From Leuctra nigra (lineage: Eukaryota; Arthropoda; Insecta; Plecoptera; Leuctridae): DNA of 64,000 nucleotides. The stretch covers positions 27,640,954 to 27,704,953 of the forward strand of contig OW203764.1 of the NCBI GenBank assembly GCA_934045905.1, read 5' to 3'. Below, piece after piece: positions 1 through 12,800 of the stretch. The notes below the pieces were generated by a model. It saw only the letters and a list, made by a program, of their open reading frames with translations, made no database searches and was not told the DNA's origin. The position numbers and the translations under genes are program-made. The stretch's first letter is position 1. Every line of letters starts with the position of its first letter.

Positions 1-88
1 CAGAATGCAACGATCATTTTGCCGCCACTGTACATCAAAACAACAAGTAGGCTACAACCTAAAAAACTTAGCAGAAGAAAAACTTTAC

Positions 89-1579
89 CTCAGCCTCTAG
101 GAGATAATCGTAGATGTCATCCTTATATTCCTCACATGCAATCAAATGGGCCACCGTCAGAATTGCAGGTTGGGTGTCCCTCTCTTCCTCATCGTCAATT
201 GTAGAGAGAATGCTACAGTTTTGTACAGCGGCACCAAGCGACAGACAGGACTCGGTATCATCATCTCTTGTATTTTCTAAGCCCAATTCGTGCAACGGAG
301 GTCGAAGGAGACCAGTGATGGTAGACGAGAGCGGTTGCTCGGACTTGGTCGTGAGTTTGTTCTCATTCTTTAACTTGGCATCGAACACTTCCTGATCAAC
401 AGCATTATCTTCGTGGATGAGGAATGATTCTTTGACTTTGAGCTGTTGTACTACTTGTAATGTAGATTTCTGTATACCTTTGGCAGCATTGGCAACACAG
501 AGACCACTCGGCTTTGATTCCTGAAAATAACATAAAAAAAATTGAAATGCTGTCCAATCCTTAGTGAAACCGATAGCTTGCCGAGATTACGCCTTATTAT
601 CTGTTAGTGTTACCACACCTTAAGTCTATGTTGTCGAGTAAAGCCGCGTTTACAACAACTTAACGTTGCAAAATTAACGTAATTCCACTTTCGTTCACAA
701 CCGCTTAGGAAAAATAACACACACGTAAAACAAGATGGCGCCGGCCAGCGCGATCAGCTGTGAGTAAGATGTGAGAGAAGTGTCCGTGCGCATGCGCCAC
801 TTAACGCACTTAACGTTCGACTTGAAAGTAGGAAGTAGGTCAACTTTGAGGTGAAATTGGCGTGTACTTTAATTTACAAAATTTCGTTGTGAACGAATCC
901 ATAAGTTTACATGGGCTTGATAATTGAAATTGCGTTAATTTTCTTAATTTTCAAACGTTAATTTTGTTGTAAACGCAGCTTAAAAGTAGAGAGCCGAGTG
1001 AAGAGCAGCTTTCTCATTGGCTAACAGTAACAGACGTCACGTGACCTTATACTTGACCAACAGTTATTCGGTCATGATCAAAAGTAGAGTCAAGTTGATG
1101 GTGTGTCCAGTGTTTTAGAGAATAAGAATAACAATGTAAAATACCTAGTGAAAATAAATTTGACGAATATTCTGTCCCCTTGAAAATATTATTTTTTCCT
1201 CCAGTTTTGCAAATAAAAATGTAAGACAATCTCAGACCTTACATTGAAACAATTGACTTTGCTTTGATGCATCACGTTCACGTCACGTCCCCACGAGAGG
1301 GTGTGCCTTGCCTTATACTTCGACGACAGAGTTCAGCCATTCCAGTACCTAACTGCAGACATGAGTCCCCATTTCTTTTTGTTCATTATGTGTTCAACAT
1401 TATGAAGCATTTCTGCTGGCCATGACAACAAAATTTCTAATAAGCTAGATGATTTGAAAGCCCATGGTCACGATTCTTTCCACACTTTGAAGTTTCCAAT
1501 GATTTCCAGACATATGCAGGCTTTAACATTAAGTTAAGTGTGTCATGAACAGGAGAGAAAATCAACCTCCCCCCCCCCC

Positions 1580-1635
<56 letters not shown>

Positions 1636-3400
1636 ATTCAATGGGCTTCCAAACTCCAAGTTTTTTAATAGAGCATGCCACCGAAACAGAACCTTCTCTA
1701 AGAGCCAATCAAAATCAAGATTTAAAAAAAAACAATGGTAGTGTTTCACTCAACAAAACTTCTAGAGGTGGCCATAGTCATAACAATATGAGGTGGTCAT
1801 AACATGCACAAATGGGAGAAGGCTCTGTTTTGGTGACACTCATAGTGAGAGCAAATGGCAGCATGGAAGCCCAGTTAGATGTGTGTAACAATTTATTTGT
1901 CAACATAATAATAGGCAAAAATCGAATAGAAATGCACCAAATCCATGAAAGAAATTCAAAAAATTCCCAGACGCATTTTGCACTGATGCATCTCACATGA
2001 ATCTACAATGATGATGAGAAAAGAAGTACTATGAGAGATAGGTACGTAACCTAAGCCAATTAGTTCTAGCTAGTATGAAAGAGAATGAAACAAAATATCC
2101 ACAAACTTTTGCCTCTAATAGAGTAGGTACCTAGGTCTACCTATACCTACCCATTCTACCAGTAAAAACGTCTAATGCTATGTAGGTAGAAATCAAAGAC
2201 TTTCTGAGAAATTTCCTCTGCATTGTCTTTCTCTCTTTCAACACCGAGCTTGCTCTAAACTGATCTGAACTGCTTTAGGTAAGTTGCTAGGACTTGCACT
2301 CGGACTAACTGTATTAGTTACCTACTACCCAAAGAGCGTGAATTCTGCTAGGTAAGCTTATCGGCAATTATGCACGAGGCTCTAGTGTCGTCATCGGTGG
2401 CATTCTATAATCAAGTAGCGGTTAATTATTCAGTTCATTATATCAGGACCAGGGGTGCGATCACATAAAATGATAACTTCCTTGTCACGGTGAGAAGTCC
2501 CTAGAAGGCCGTGAATAACATTGAGTGAGAAGCTTGTCACCGTGACAAGAAAGTTCTTATTTTATGTATTTGCACCCCTGGTTGCTAGGTAACAGACCTC
2601 AATCTTGTTTACTTCACTGGTGCACAGGCAATTTTTCAAGAGTTAAATCGTATTTTAAACATAGTTCAGTAAGGTAGAATATTAAAAAGAAAGACAGAAA
2701 TTGTACCAAATAAAATAAGGACATTTTATCAATGAAGATATTGATTGCCTACATATTATTTATAGGTACTGAAATCATCTGTGCACCAGTGAGATTTTGG
2801 TCAGCTCTGACATCATGCAGGCACTCTATAGTCGACCGGTAATTGTGCATAGGTAGGTACCTAGATCGCCGCCGATGACGTCACTAAAGCCTCAGGGGAG
2901 AACCGCGTGTATGTACTAATAAGCATAGTACCTACCTAGGTAGTAGGTTACCTACCTAGACCTTCCTAGACTACTACTACCTACCTACTGTAGTAACCTG
3001 AGGTACCTACCTAGGACCTACTTCCTGTCGGCCAAAGAAAAGAAGACAATCGCTCAAATCCATGCTGCTTGGAGCAGTTCAGAGAAGCCCGACGAGCAAA
3101 CTATACCTATACCTACCTATAATTCAATATGTGCCCAACCAGTGGGTCAGTAGGGAGGTAGGTATAGGAAAATATTGCTAAATTATTACATCCACTTAGC
3201 CAAGACTTCACTTCACTTACCAATTTTGCCGTCTTCTGAGTTTGAGCCCTTGTTTGAATTTTATTACTAGTTATGATTCCCAATACTGCACGCTTTTGTT
3301 GAAGAGGAGCATTCTGAGCCTTATTTTCCCGCAAGGGCCGTTTCGGGAGTCCAGTTTGTACTACATTTTCTTGGTCTTGGAATATGCGTAGGGAAGCCAT
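89..3400 (-). CDS. CycA: Cyclin A, 5' portion (two exons, continues past the left edge)
   Basis: Cyclin A activates CDK1/CDK2 in S phase and G2/M. Exon 1 is 3400-3221 (60 codons, donor gtaagt) and exon 2 is 520-89 (144 codons, acceptor ttttcag, donor gtaaag); both joins are phase 0. The N-terminus MASLRIFQDQEN and the motif RAVLGIITSN at residues 37-46 fit the cyclin A start and its destruction box (RxxL plus downstream N). That motif is how the anaphase-promoting complex marks the protein for degradation. Exon 2 is a low-conservation linker ending in EEYKDDIYDYLLEAE, the conserved segment just before the cyclin box. The cyclin box itself lies outside the window, so the gene is incomplete here. 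Intron 1 (521-3220) holds a CT microsatellite and short repeats. The gene is divergent from EXOSC8. Cyclin A is preferred over cyclin B because of the QKRAVLG and DDIYDYL context. Confidence 0.9.
981..1108 (+). repeat. 130-bp dispersed repeat with CACGTGACC core, copy 1
   Basis: Shares GAGAGCCGAGTGAAGAGCAG, CTCATTGGCT and CACGTGACCTTAT with 13881-14015, with degraded outer ends. It is in CycA intron 1. Confidence 0.6.
1567..1633. repeat. Poly-C and CT dinucleotide microsatellite
   Basis: A C run (about 1567-1580) leads into an uninterrupted CT tract to about 1633, in CycA intron 1. Confidence 0.9.
2448..2582. mobile_element. Small MITE, ACCAGGGGTGC ends, in CycA intron 1
   Basis: Inverted ends ACCAGGGGTGC and GCACCCCTGGT, with inner pairing of CTTGTCACGGTGA, about 135 bp. 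Confidence 0.6.
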
Positions 3401-3814
3401 TGTGGTGCAGTGTACGGATTCTCGCAGTTTTGTTTTGTACCTACCTAGGTACCCACAAGATCGCTGAAATCATTGTATTGTATTGTATCAAGAGTACTTT
3501 TTATATAATTTTAATAACATGCAAATCATACTCCAGTATTTGAAAGCTTAGTTTTACATACCAGAAGGCGAAAAGTGTCCTAATATTCTCGAAGCAACTA
3601 AAAAATAACCGTTGTCAACGACCGACGACAAATTCGAAATGGCATGAATCGAATCGAATCTCGAAAAGCGTTGCTCAACTGTTTCGATTTGACCTTCGAC
3701 TATCGAGTTTTAGAACCAAAGAATTTCAGAAACCATGGTTTGTAGATGTAGAAAGCTTTGGTAGAAAGAAAAATTAAATATCTTGAGGAAATAAGATCTT
3801 TGGAGAAAATATAA
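3401..3814. promoter_or_regulatory. Bidirectional promoter region between CycA and EXOSC8
   Basis: The start codons of CycA (minus, 3400) and EXOSC8 (plus, 3815) are only 414 bp apart and point away from each other. Both promoters and 5' UTRs must therefore lie here unless upstream noncoding exons exist. The segment carries several TCGAA/ATCGA motifs (3640-3710), including a repeated GAATC run and a half-site resembling the insect DRE, and no clear TATA box. No transcription start can be fixed from sequence alone. Confidence 0.6.
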
Positions 3815-6800
3815 ATGGCGGCCCAATACAAGTAGGATTTCCAATTCAAAATATTATTATTTTTAAAAATATTTGTTTGTAATATTAATAGATCTATTTT
3901 TTTTACAGAACTATCCACCCAGTAAAATATTACCATGATTTTTTGGTAAGTTATTAGGAAGCTACCTACTAGTACTTCGAAAACTAACATTCTAATGCAC
4001 AGCAACATACATAACCTCTATTTCAAATCATTTTCATTTTCACATTTATACTTAGCTTGGTAGTAGCTATTTCAATACAGTACATATTGGGTCTGTTCGT
4101 TTGCCTTTTAGCTGCTCGGGGCCCTGATTCTACAACTCGTTGCAGTGGATTAGCAATTATTTCAATGTTAAATCTTAAGGAAGAAATTGCTAAGCGACAG
4201 CAATGGAGTTATAGAATCCCGGCCCGGAGTAGCACAGATCACGCGATGGCCGTTCGTCTGTTTTCGAGCAACTTTGAGCAGCTTGCTTGTGGCCATTCGG
4301 CTGCCATCGAGCAGGGTCGGTTCAGAGCAGTCGAGCAAGACGGAGCAGATATTTCTGCTCGGACTTTTTGGACGGAGTGAGTTCTGCACGCGCGGGAAGT
4401 ACGAAGATTTTGATTTGAATTACAAAATATTATTTCAAAGATAGTAAAGTGGTTACGTGTTTTTAGTACTAGGTAGTATTGTTTCAACACCAAGTAGTAA
4501 TATTGTTAGTACCTAATAATATCTTTGATATTCTGTCAGAATTTACGTACTATTTATTAACATGTCCGTAATCATGTAGGTATTTACAAATGGCGCTAAA
4601 AACAAGAAATGGCCATTCGCATGCTACCAAAAAGAGCAGCTGCTCTCAAGTTGCTCGGGCCTAAAAATGACGTCATCCAATCTATGATCCAATGTTGCTC
4701 TGCTCTGAACCTGCTCTTGCTCAAACTGGCACTGGATTTGGCAAACGAACAGACCTATTAGATTACAATACCTATATTATATTCATTATATTTATCATCT
4801 CAATTCTCTACATATTTGGTAATCATTAATTTAAATTCCCTCCAGTCTTTCTACTCTTTCAGTTCTTCAGGCAGATTTGCAAGGGTACCTAGTCAGTGGT
4901 TAATTTGTAAAATGATAAGTGGGCGGACGCTCGGCGATGTCAGAGAATCATATTTGCTATGAAAACAATGGGGGGGTTTGGGGGGAGGGCCCCCCAACTT
5001 AATGCGGGCCCGGGGCACATAGCCCTGGGAAAATTTTGAATTTCAGGACCAAATTTGGTGCCTTTCTACGCGATTTGTACACAATTTTAAGAGAATTTTT
5101 ACTTCCATGAAAAATAAGTGGGCGGACGGCGTCCACCCTGAAAAAAGAGTGGAGGAACGCGTCCGCCCTCGTCCACCCCCAAATTAACCACTGTACCTAG
5201 TTAGGTGGGTAGGTAGCTAGGTGGGTTGGTTGCCTAGGTAGGGCGAGCTGTGGTAGAAGTTTCCTAGTAGCTCACGCATACTAGAGGTCTAGGGTGAGCT
5301 CCATTTTTCCCGGTTATGACTGATAGTGTCTCACCCTTCGTCCATACGTAGGACCGTAGTTATAGTGTGCAAGCGAGTCTGCCAATGAAGTCAAGACGGT
5401 CCGAAATTCTAATGACTCCCTCGCTATGGCTAGCAATACTTCCTGCCCTCACATCACGTGATTTCCAGTCCCCTCCACCTGTCCCAGACGGCTTAACCCC
5501 TCGCTGTACTGCCGAATTGGGCTTTACCTGGCTTGACATAGGTTGTTGGTCTGATCGGTGTGAAATATCACTCGTAGTATAGGTACTTGAACGGTTTTTG
5601 TCGTGGCAACCCTTACAAGACCCCCCAGTTGTGCAGGACTGTAGAAATAGGTCAGTATTATTGGCTTCTTCAGCTTCTTCATACTTCTTCAGTATTATTG
5701 AGGCGTACGCATCAGTCTGTTTTAACGGAATTCAGGGCTCTGTCTGACGACCAGAGGTAATAAAGAACAACCAAATATATCGAGCGAAACTTTTCGGCAA
5801 AAAGTAATATCCGGTAAGGAAATATCGACCAGAAGACAAAGGGAACGCTCCCTCTTTGTTTTGTCGTCCCAACATTTGAAGCGAGCCGACGACAAACATA
5901 TATTAGCTAGTCGTTTAATGTATGATAGCAGGCGCGTAGGAACTAAATATGCAAGGGGGGGGGGGGAATAATATTGTAAAAGAACTTGAGCTGGAGATAC
6001 TAGTTTCTTCGAAGACAATGGGGGGTCTGGGGGAGGGCCCCCCAGCAAAATGCGGGTCCGGGGCACAGAGCCCCGGAATTTTTTTGAATATCAGACTTCA
6101 ATTTGGTGCATTTCTACTCGATTTTAACACTTTTTAAGCAAATGTTTTTCTTGACACATATAAATGTATGAGACCATAGGGAGGGGAATTAAATCTGAGG
6201 GGAGGGGGGGGATTCTCCCCCCCCCCCCTTCCTACGCGCCTGTATGATAGTAAAGTAATGCTACCTATTTGAGAAAATAAGGAACACGACCGACCTCTGG
6301 TGGATTCTGTGGTACTAGAGATAGGGGCAGACATGGCGGATATCAGGGGCATTTAGGTAAAAATAATTATAAGTACTAGGTAGGTATTTGATTGATTTAG
6401 TTGTTTGTTATGGCTAAAAAAAAATGTAAACATATATATCAAAATTTCAATTTTACCTTTTCCACTGCACTTGGAAACACGAACTGTCAAAAGAAATAAG
6501 TGAATCTGTAAACTGACGGTAGCAATCTTGCCAGATGTGGCTTCATCACGTATCGCTTATTTGCGCGAATAGTAGGTAGGTAATGTCTTATAGCTAGAGA
6601 TCCGATTATATGGTTTTAAAAACTTCAAAATTTTGTTTGTGGAATTGGAAATTTCGCGTTTTGTGGTTTTAAGAATTGTCAATTTCTCGTTTTATGTTTT
6701 TAAAAATTATAGATTAACTTCAGATTTTGAGTATTAGAATTTTCATTGAAGAATAATAAAAATTAAACAGTGTACCTACAAGTGCTGGGACTTTCATAAT

Positions 6801-9800
6801 ATTGTCACCATTTACTCTTCTATTCAAATGCCAGTGCAATGTTGTTAGGTATTACATAGATTTTTCTCAAGTAAAATTATGCTGTTTGTTGATGTACTTA
6901 TTGCGACTGTAAAAGACATATGTCAACTATATTTTCACGTGATAATGGAGGTCACTCCCAGTAGTTTTCTACAAGGTCAGAGCTCTTCTGTCACTTACGC
7001 AAATAGGGAAGGGTCACTGATTGATTTTAGAAATATAAATGGTTGAATATTGGGGTTTATCTTGGTGATCCTGAGAAAAATTAGAAAAGTAACTGCAAAA
7101 TTTACAAAATAACAGGAAATATATTCAATTTGGTGATATTTCGCGATTTAGTCAGTTTGGTGGTGTTTAGCGGTGTTAAGGGTAAATTTCGCATTTTGTC
7201 GCGATTAGATTCCAGTGTTTTTGGGCCAGAAACATATGAAAACGCATTTATATTTAGAAATATGAGTCATATACAACACTTCGAAAATTTCGCGATCACC
7301 ATATAATCGGATCTCTATTTATAGCTCTATTGCAGCATTTTTTTTTAAATTGTGCATCACAATTTAAATTTGGCAATTTGCCAATGTCTATTTCTAGCCA
7401 ATGAATTAGTATTCAAGTGAAATTAGGAAATCAGATTAGCTTAGGATTGAAATAGAGAAGACTCATTAAAAAAATTTAATCTAAATTTGTAAATCAAAAC
7501 AAAAAATAATAAAAATACACTTTTCACCCCAAAAAATTAGGTATTTAATTTATAATATATCAAATTGAAATTACATGTGACCTTTTGGCAGGAAAATCTA
7601 TGTGACGTATGTGAGCCCAGGAGGCCAAGCCTTGAAACAAACGCTTTCAGGACGCAAACGCTCTCGGCCATCAATAAGTCCCATTCACTGTAAGAATGAT
7701 TGATGTTGAAACATAAAGTCAAGCCACTTATTTGATTGTCATCCAGCAATCTATTGGAAACAATTCTGAATTCTTACAGATATTTTAACTGTCATTAAAA
7801 CCGTATTCAAAATTAGCTAAAAAAACTATAGCTTACAGTAGATTTCAAGGTCGTCATTCTTACTGTGAATGAGACTTATTGACGTCTGAGAGCGTTTGCG
7901 TCCTGAAAGCGTGTTTTCAAGACTTGGACTCCAGTGATGTCATTTCTAAGTCCACAACAATCATGGTGAATACTTTGTTGCCATGGCAATGCTGAGCCCC
8001 ATGACGTCAATGCCGATATTACTGTTTTAAAACAAAGTTAAATAATTTTAAAAATCGGAGATTTCTATCAATGTTTCTGTATCAATTACTTGAAAACACA
8101 ATAATGATTGTGTTTGTCCCACAATAATAATGTTTTGTTTGTCTACATCCTAGACAGATACTTTCAATGTCTCACGTTTTTAATCTATTCTACAACTAGA
8201 GAGAGTTGCCTATTGTCCAATTTGAGTTGTATAGTGCAATGCTCACTAAACACACTACTAAAGTGACCCGCAACTGATCAGTGGATTGGACTTTTCTTGA
8301 AAAACGTTATTTTGCAAACCCCTTTAAAAGCTCAACCCATAGAAAAGGTTTGTCATAACAATGGGGCATGGTGCACACGCACGTAAACTAGGGGACCGCA
8401 AACTAAAATTACCCTTTTCCAATCCACAGATCAGGTGCTGGTCACTTTACCTAGGATACTTTACTTCCTACAATACAAGATTCAATTCAATATCCAATCA
8501 AGAATTATTAATGTATGTTCAAATTTCCACTTATTATAAAAACTTGTGTTCTTTAAACTCTGCAAAACATGGAGTTCTTGAAGGGCTTACGAATAGTATC
8601 GGCCAGTTTAAATTTGAGGTTATTCGTAGTACTGTTGTGTGGTGACTCCTGATTGAGGTTTTTTCATGGTTTCATTCAGTTAAGTTGAGATCCGAGGGGT
8701 AAAGAATGGCAAGGTTTCCTACTTACGACCCCCTTCTTACCCCCATACATCCAATATGTTCATCATCATAATCATCTTCTCCCTACCATCACCAAAGATA
8801 TTATGACTCCATCACCATACTTACACATTCACCATCACCATTGGCCTGTCCCAGCTGTAACCAGTTGCCCAACAGTTGACATTAAGGAAAATGCACCCCC
8901 TTATACCTTGTTCCCACTATGACTTTCAACTGCAGTTGAAATCTCAATTTCAACTGCAGTTGGCCTGAGCGATTTCAACTGCAGTTGAAAGTCATAGTGT
9001 GAACAAGGTATTAGGCACTCTAAAACACTTATCATTCCACTGACAAAATAATAAATCATAGCCAGCAAAATGGTTAAAAATAAAATGTTTTTGTAATTAT
9101 AATGCTACTCAGCATTTGAGTGATTTGATTTGATAAAACAGGAATATTCTTCTACCATGGATTTGAACTAACCCAGAACAACCATTTATGTTTTAATTAC
9201 TTCAAGAATCATTACTGCAAGGCAATTCTAAACAAATTCTTTCTGACACTAATGGCGTTTTCGACTGGCCGCACTGGTGCTGCACTGGGTTGCACTGAAG
9301 TGACATCACCATACAAAACTCAATGCTAATTTCAAACCCAGTGCAAATCCAGTATGGTCCAGTGCAGCCAGCCGAAAACGCCATTAATCAGTTTAAAAAA
9401 TCATTTTGCGTATTTCGAGGGACTGTTTTATTTAGAAAAACAATTTTTTTTATATAATAGGATAACAAATCACAAACAGAGTATGCATAGCCTACGCATA
9501 TCACACAATTAGGTACTACAACTTTAATTAAAATTACTTTAATTAAAAATTTGTTTAAATTGGTAGTCCTACTCTTCAAATTATATTATCCTAATTTTAA
9601 AATATATCCCGTTGTCTAAGGAAGAACCATTACAGAGTTCGGGTACAGTAGGTCGATTCTCTCTTACCTATTTGCCAGGTTTCCATTGATTTCCACTCAG
9701 AATTTGATTTGCACAATGGAGCTCGACAATCAGCAAGTGTCTGTGTTGGCATCTTTGTAAATTTAGAGATGAGCAGGTATCAAGTCAGGGGCTGGAAGGT

Positions 9801-12800
9801 CGATTTTTGCTTAGCCGTGCATTGATGCCCCAGGGATTTACAGATCGTGAAACACGGCTGAGCGCTTGTTTGTAAATGTCTTTTTTTTCTTGAGCCGTTG
9901 ACAATGAATGAATGAATTTTTGTGCACCAACACTGAAAATGTTAAGTTTATATTTCTGCGCTCAGACCTGAAGAATATCCTTAAACACCACCAAATAAAG
10001 CCTATTCTTTACTTATTTACAGGCTAATGACATTCGGCCGGACTGCCGAGGTCTCGATAGGTTTCGATCGGCGACTGTGAATATTGGATCAATAAGCACA
10101 GCAGATGGTTCAGCAATTGTCAAAATTGGTGACACAACTGTTGTCTGTGGCATCAAAGCTGTAAGCACTAATATACCTACTTACTACAGCTAGATATGAT
10201 ATAGGTTTCATGTATTACCTATATCAAATAGTGAAATCATTTCATTGTCATAAGGAACATGAATCTGAAATGATTTTGTTTTAGTTAGGAAGGCAGAGGT
10301 ATGAGGTAAGGTAAGGAGGGTACTTACTACCCTCCCCCTTCCCCTCCCTGGAGGGCTATTCCAAATTTCCTCGTCATCTCGTTTCACTTGATATGGGCTC
10401 ACTGCATACTGGAGTGCTATCTAGATTTAACATGGTTGTGATGCCATATCAATTGATACTAGACGACAAGGAAATTTAGAATAACTGCCCAGGGGGGTTA
10501 TTCTAAATTCCCTTGTCGTCTCGTTTCACGTTATACGGGCTCACTGCACACTGGAGTGCTATCTATTTAACATGGTAGTGACGCAGTATCAATTGATACG
10601 AGACGACAAGGAAATTTAGAATAACCACCCAGGGAACCTATTCTATATCTTTTTTTAATCTTGTTTTGACGGAATTCATTTCACTGCAATTATGATAATA
10701 TGATAATTATGATCATCATCATCATCATCAGCATCATCATCAATTATGATAGCATTACGCCGAAAAGAATTCGGTCGAAACGAGATCAAAAATAGATAAA
10801 TAGAGGTATGTACCCTTGACCCTTATTTAATATCACAAACCACTTGTACGGTCATTTGAATTCCAGGACATAGCTATATCAATAACATTGCGGGACTAGC
10901 CTTGGACTAGGAGAACAATGCTAGTCCACCACTGTAGTCAAAGCCTAAATGGGTATTAAATAAGGGTCCAGGACTTTCCACAGAGACCAAAAATTATGGA
11001 ACATTAAAATGCTCTTGTAGTTAGGTAGGCAAATTTGTGAGTTTAGTAAATTTTGTGCACCCATTTTTCTAGGGAAGTGAGGACCCCCCCCCCCCCCAAG
11101 CTTAACTGTCACGTGGGCACCTGTTGTGATAGTAGTAAGTTTGATCTACGATCACCACACTTTACAGGGATTGGAAACCGTCTGCGTATTGTGATGTCAC
11201 TCCCATAAGACCAATGCTAAATGAAGCCGGCCCAGGGTTTGGGCCGCAGTTTTGCTCTTTCTTACTTCCTGCTCCGTCTTACTTCCGGCCGGTGACCCGC
11301 GAAATTTACAAAAGTACGCTTTTGGAGTGTTTAAATTTGATTCACACAATTGCCGCCAGGTTTTAAAGAGCTTCTCAAACTTGCCGCTGCTAAAGATGAT
11401 AGCGCATTGTCGAATATTTGAATTCTGTTCTGGCGGGAGATAAAGACATGTGTAACGTGAGCGACATCACAGCCGCTTGTTCTATGCTTGTTGTGTTCAA
11501 GGTGACCAAACCCATGGCCAGCTAGTCAGACAGTTTCCAATCCCTGTTAAGTGTGGTGATCATAGGTTTGATAATGATGGAAATTTTAGTGATCACTCAC
11601 TTAGGAAGGTGTTTGGACCTGACGTGTATTCGACACTAAAAGTACCTAGAGAGTGCGCTAGTAAATATAAGATGGACGCTCCCGCGAGTACAATCCCAGC
11701 GCGTGCGTACTTTTACATACAAGTCACTTAGATGTCAATCGTAACGAGTTCAGTAAAAAGTTATAAATACATCGCGAAATAACAGAAATTGATGCTTACC
11801 TCAGTGTCAACAATCAAATACAATTGGCATATTTCATTACAGCACACATTCATTCAAATTCTTGTGAAAACGAGTTGTCTATTCACCAAAAGCAGCATTT
11901 GACAGATTGCAATTGTTTGAACGATGCGTCAAGAAAAATGTGTGTTTAGAATGCCGTGAGAAAAACAATTTGCATCTGTCAAATGGTGATTTTTGGTGAA
12001 TAGACAACTCGTTTTCACAAGAATTTGAATGAATGTGTGCTGAAATGAAATATGCCGATTGTATTTGATTGTTGAAACTAAGGTATTCATCAATTTCTGT
12101 TATTTCGCGATGTAATTATAACTTTTACTGAACTCGTTACGATTGACATCTAAGTGACTTGCCTGAACGCGCCCTGTGCGCATGTGCACAAGTACTCGTG
12201 GTATAGATGTTAACTTTTTCCGCTAGGTGGCGTTTTGCAACTTTTAGTGTCGAATAGGTCAGATACTCGGACTCGCAAGAGTTGTATGGCAACCCTACCT
12301 GCTGATTAAGAATGCGCCCCGGTAGCTTAATGGTTAACGCAAAGGGCCGGCAACCCAAAGGATCTGGGTTCGATTCCCAGTCGGGGTGCGCGTTTTTATT
12401 TTGCAGATTACCTTCCAGTAGTAAGTTTGTTTTGGAAACCTTCAGATATAATGAATCTGTATTAATAGGAATTGGTCAGGCCTACTGCCGAGGAACCAGA
12501 TCGAGGATTCCTCATTCCAAATGTTGAGCTGCCACCACTCTGCTCGACCAAGTTCCGGCCAGGACCACCGGCCGATGAAGCTCAGGTTCTGAGTCAGTTA
12601 GTAGCTGATGTGGTCAGAAACTCAAGCTGCATCGATCTATGCGATCTCTGTATTGTTCGTGACCAACTCGCATGGGTTCTGTACTGTGATATGACCTGCT
12701 TGAATCACGATGGAGCCGTTCTCGATGCCTGCATCATTGCTCTAGTGGCAGCTCTGAGAAGCGTAAAACTGCCGCAAATGGATCACTGCTCAGAGACGGA

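Noticed and set aside
8532..8560. YYKNL peptide considered as the EXOSC8 N-terminal exon
   Set aside because: The phase does not fit the exon at 10023; the 3909-3945 exon fits exactly.
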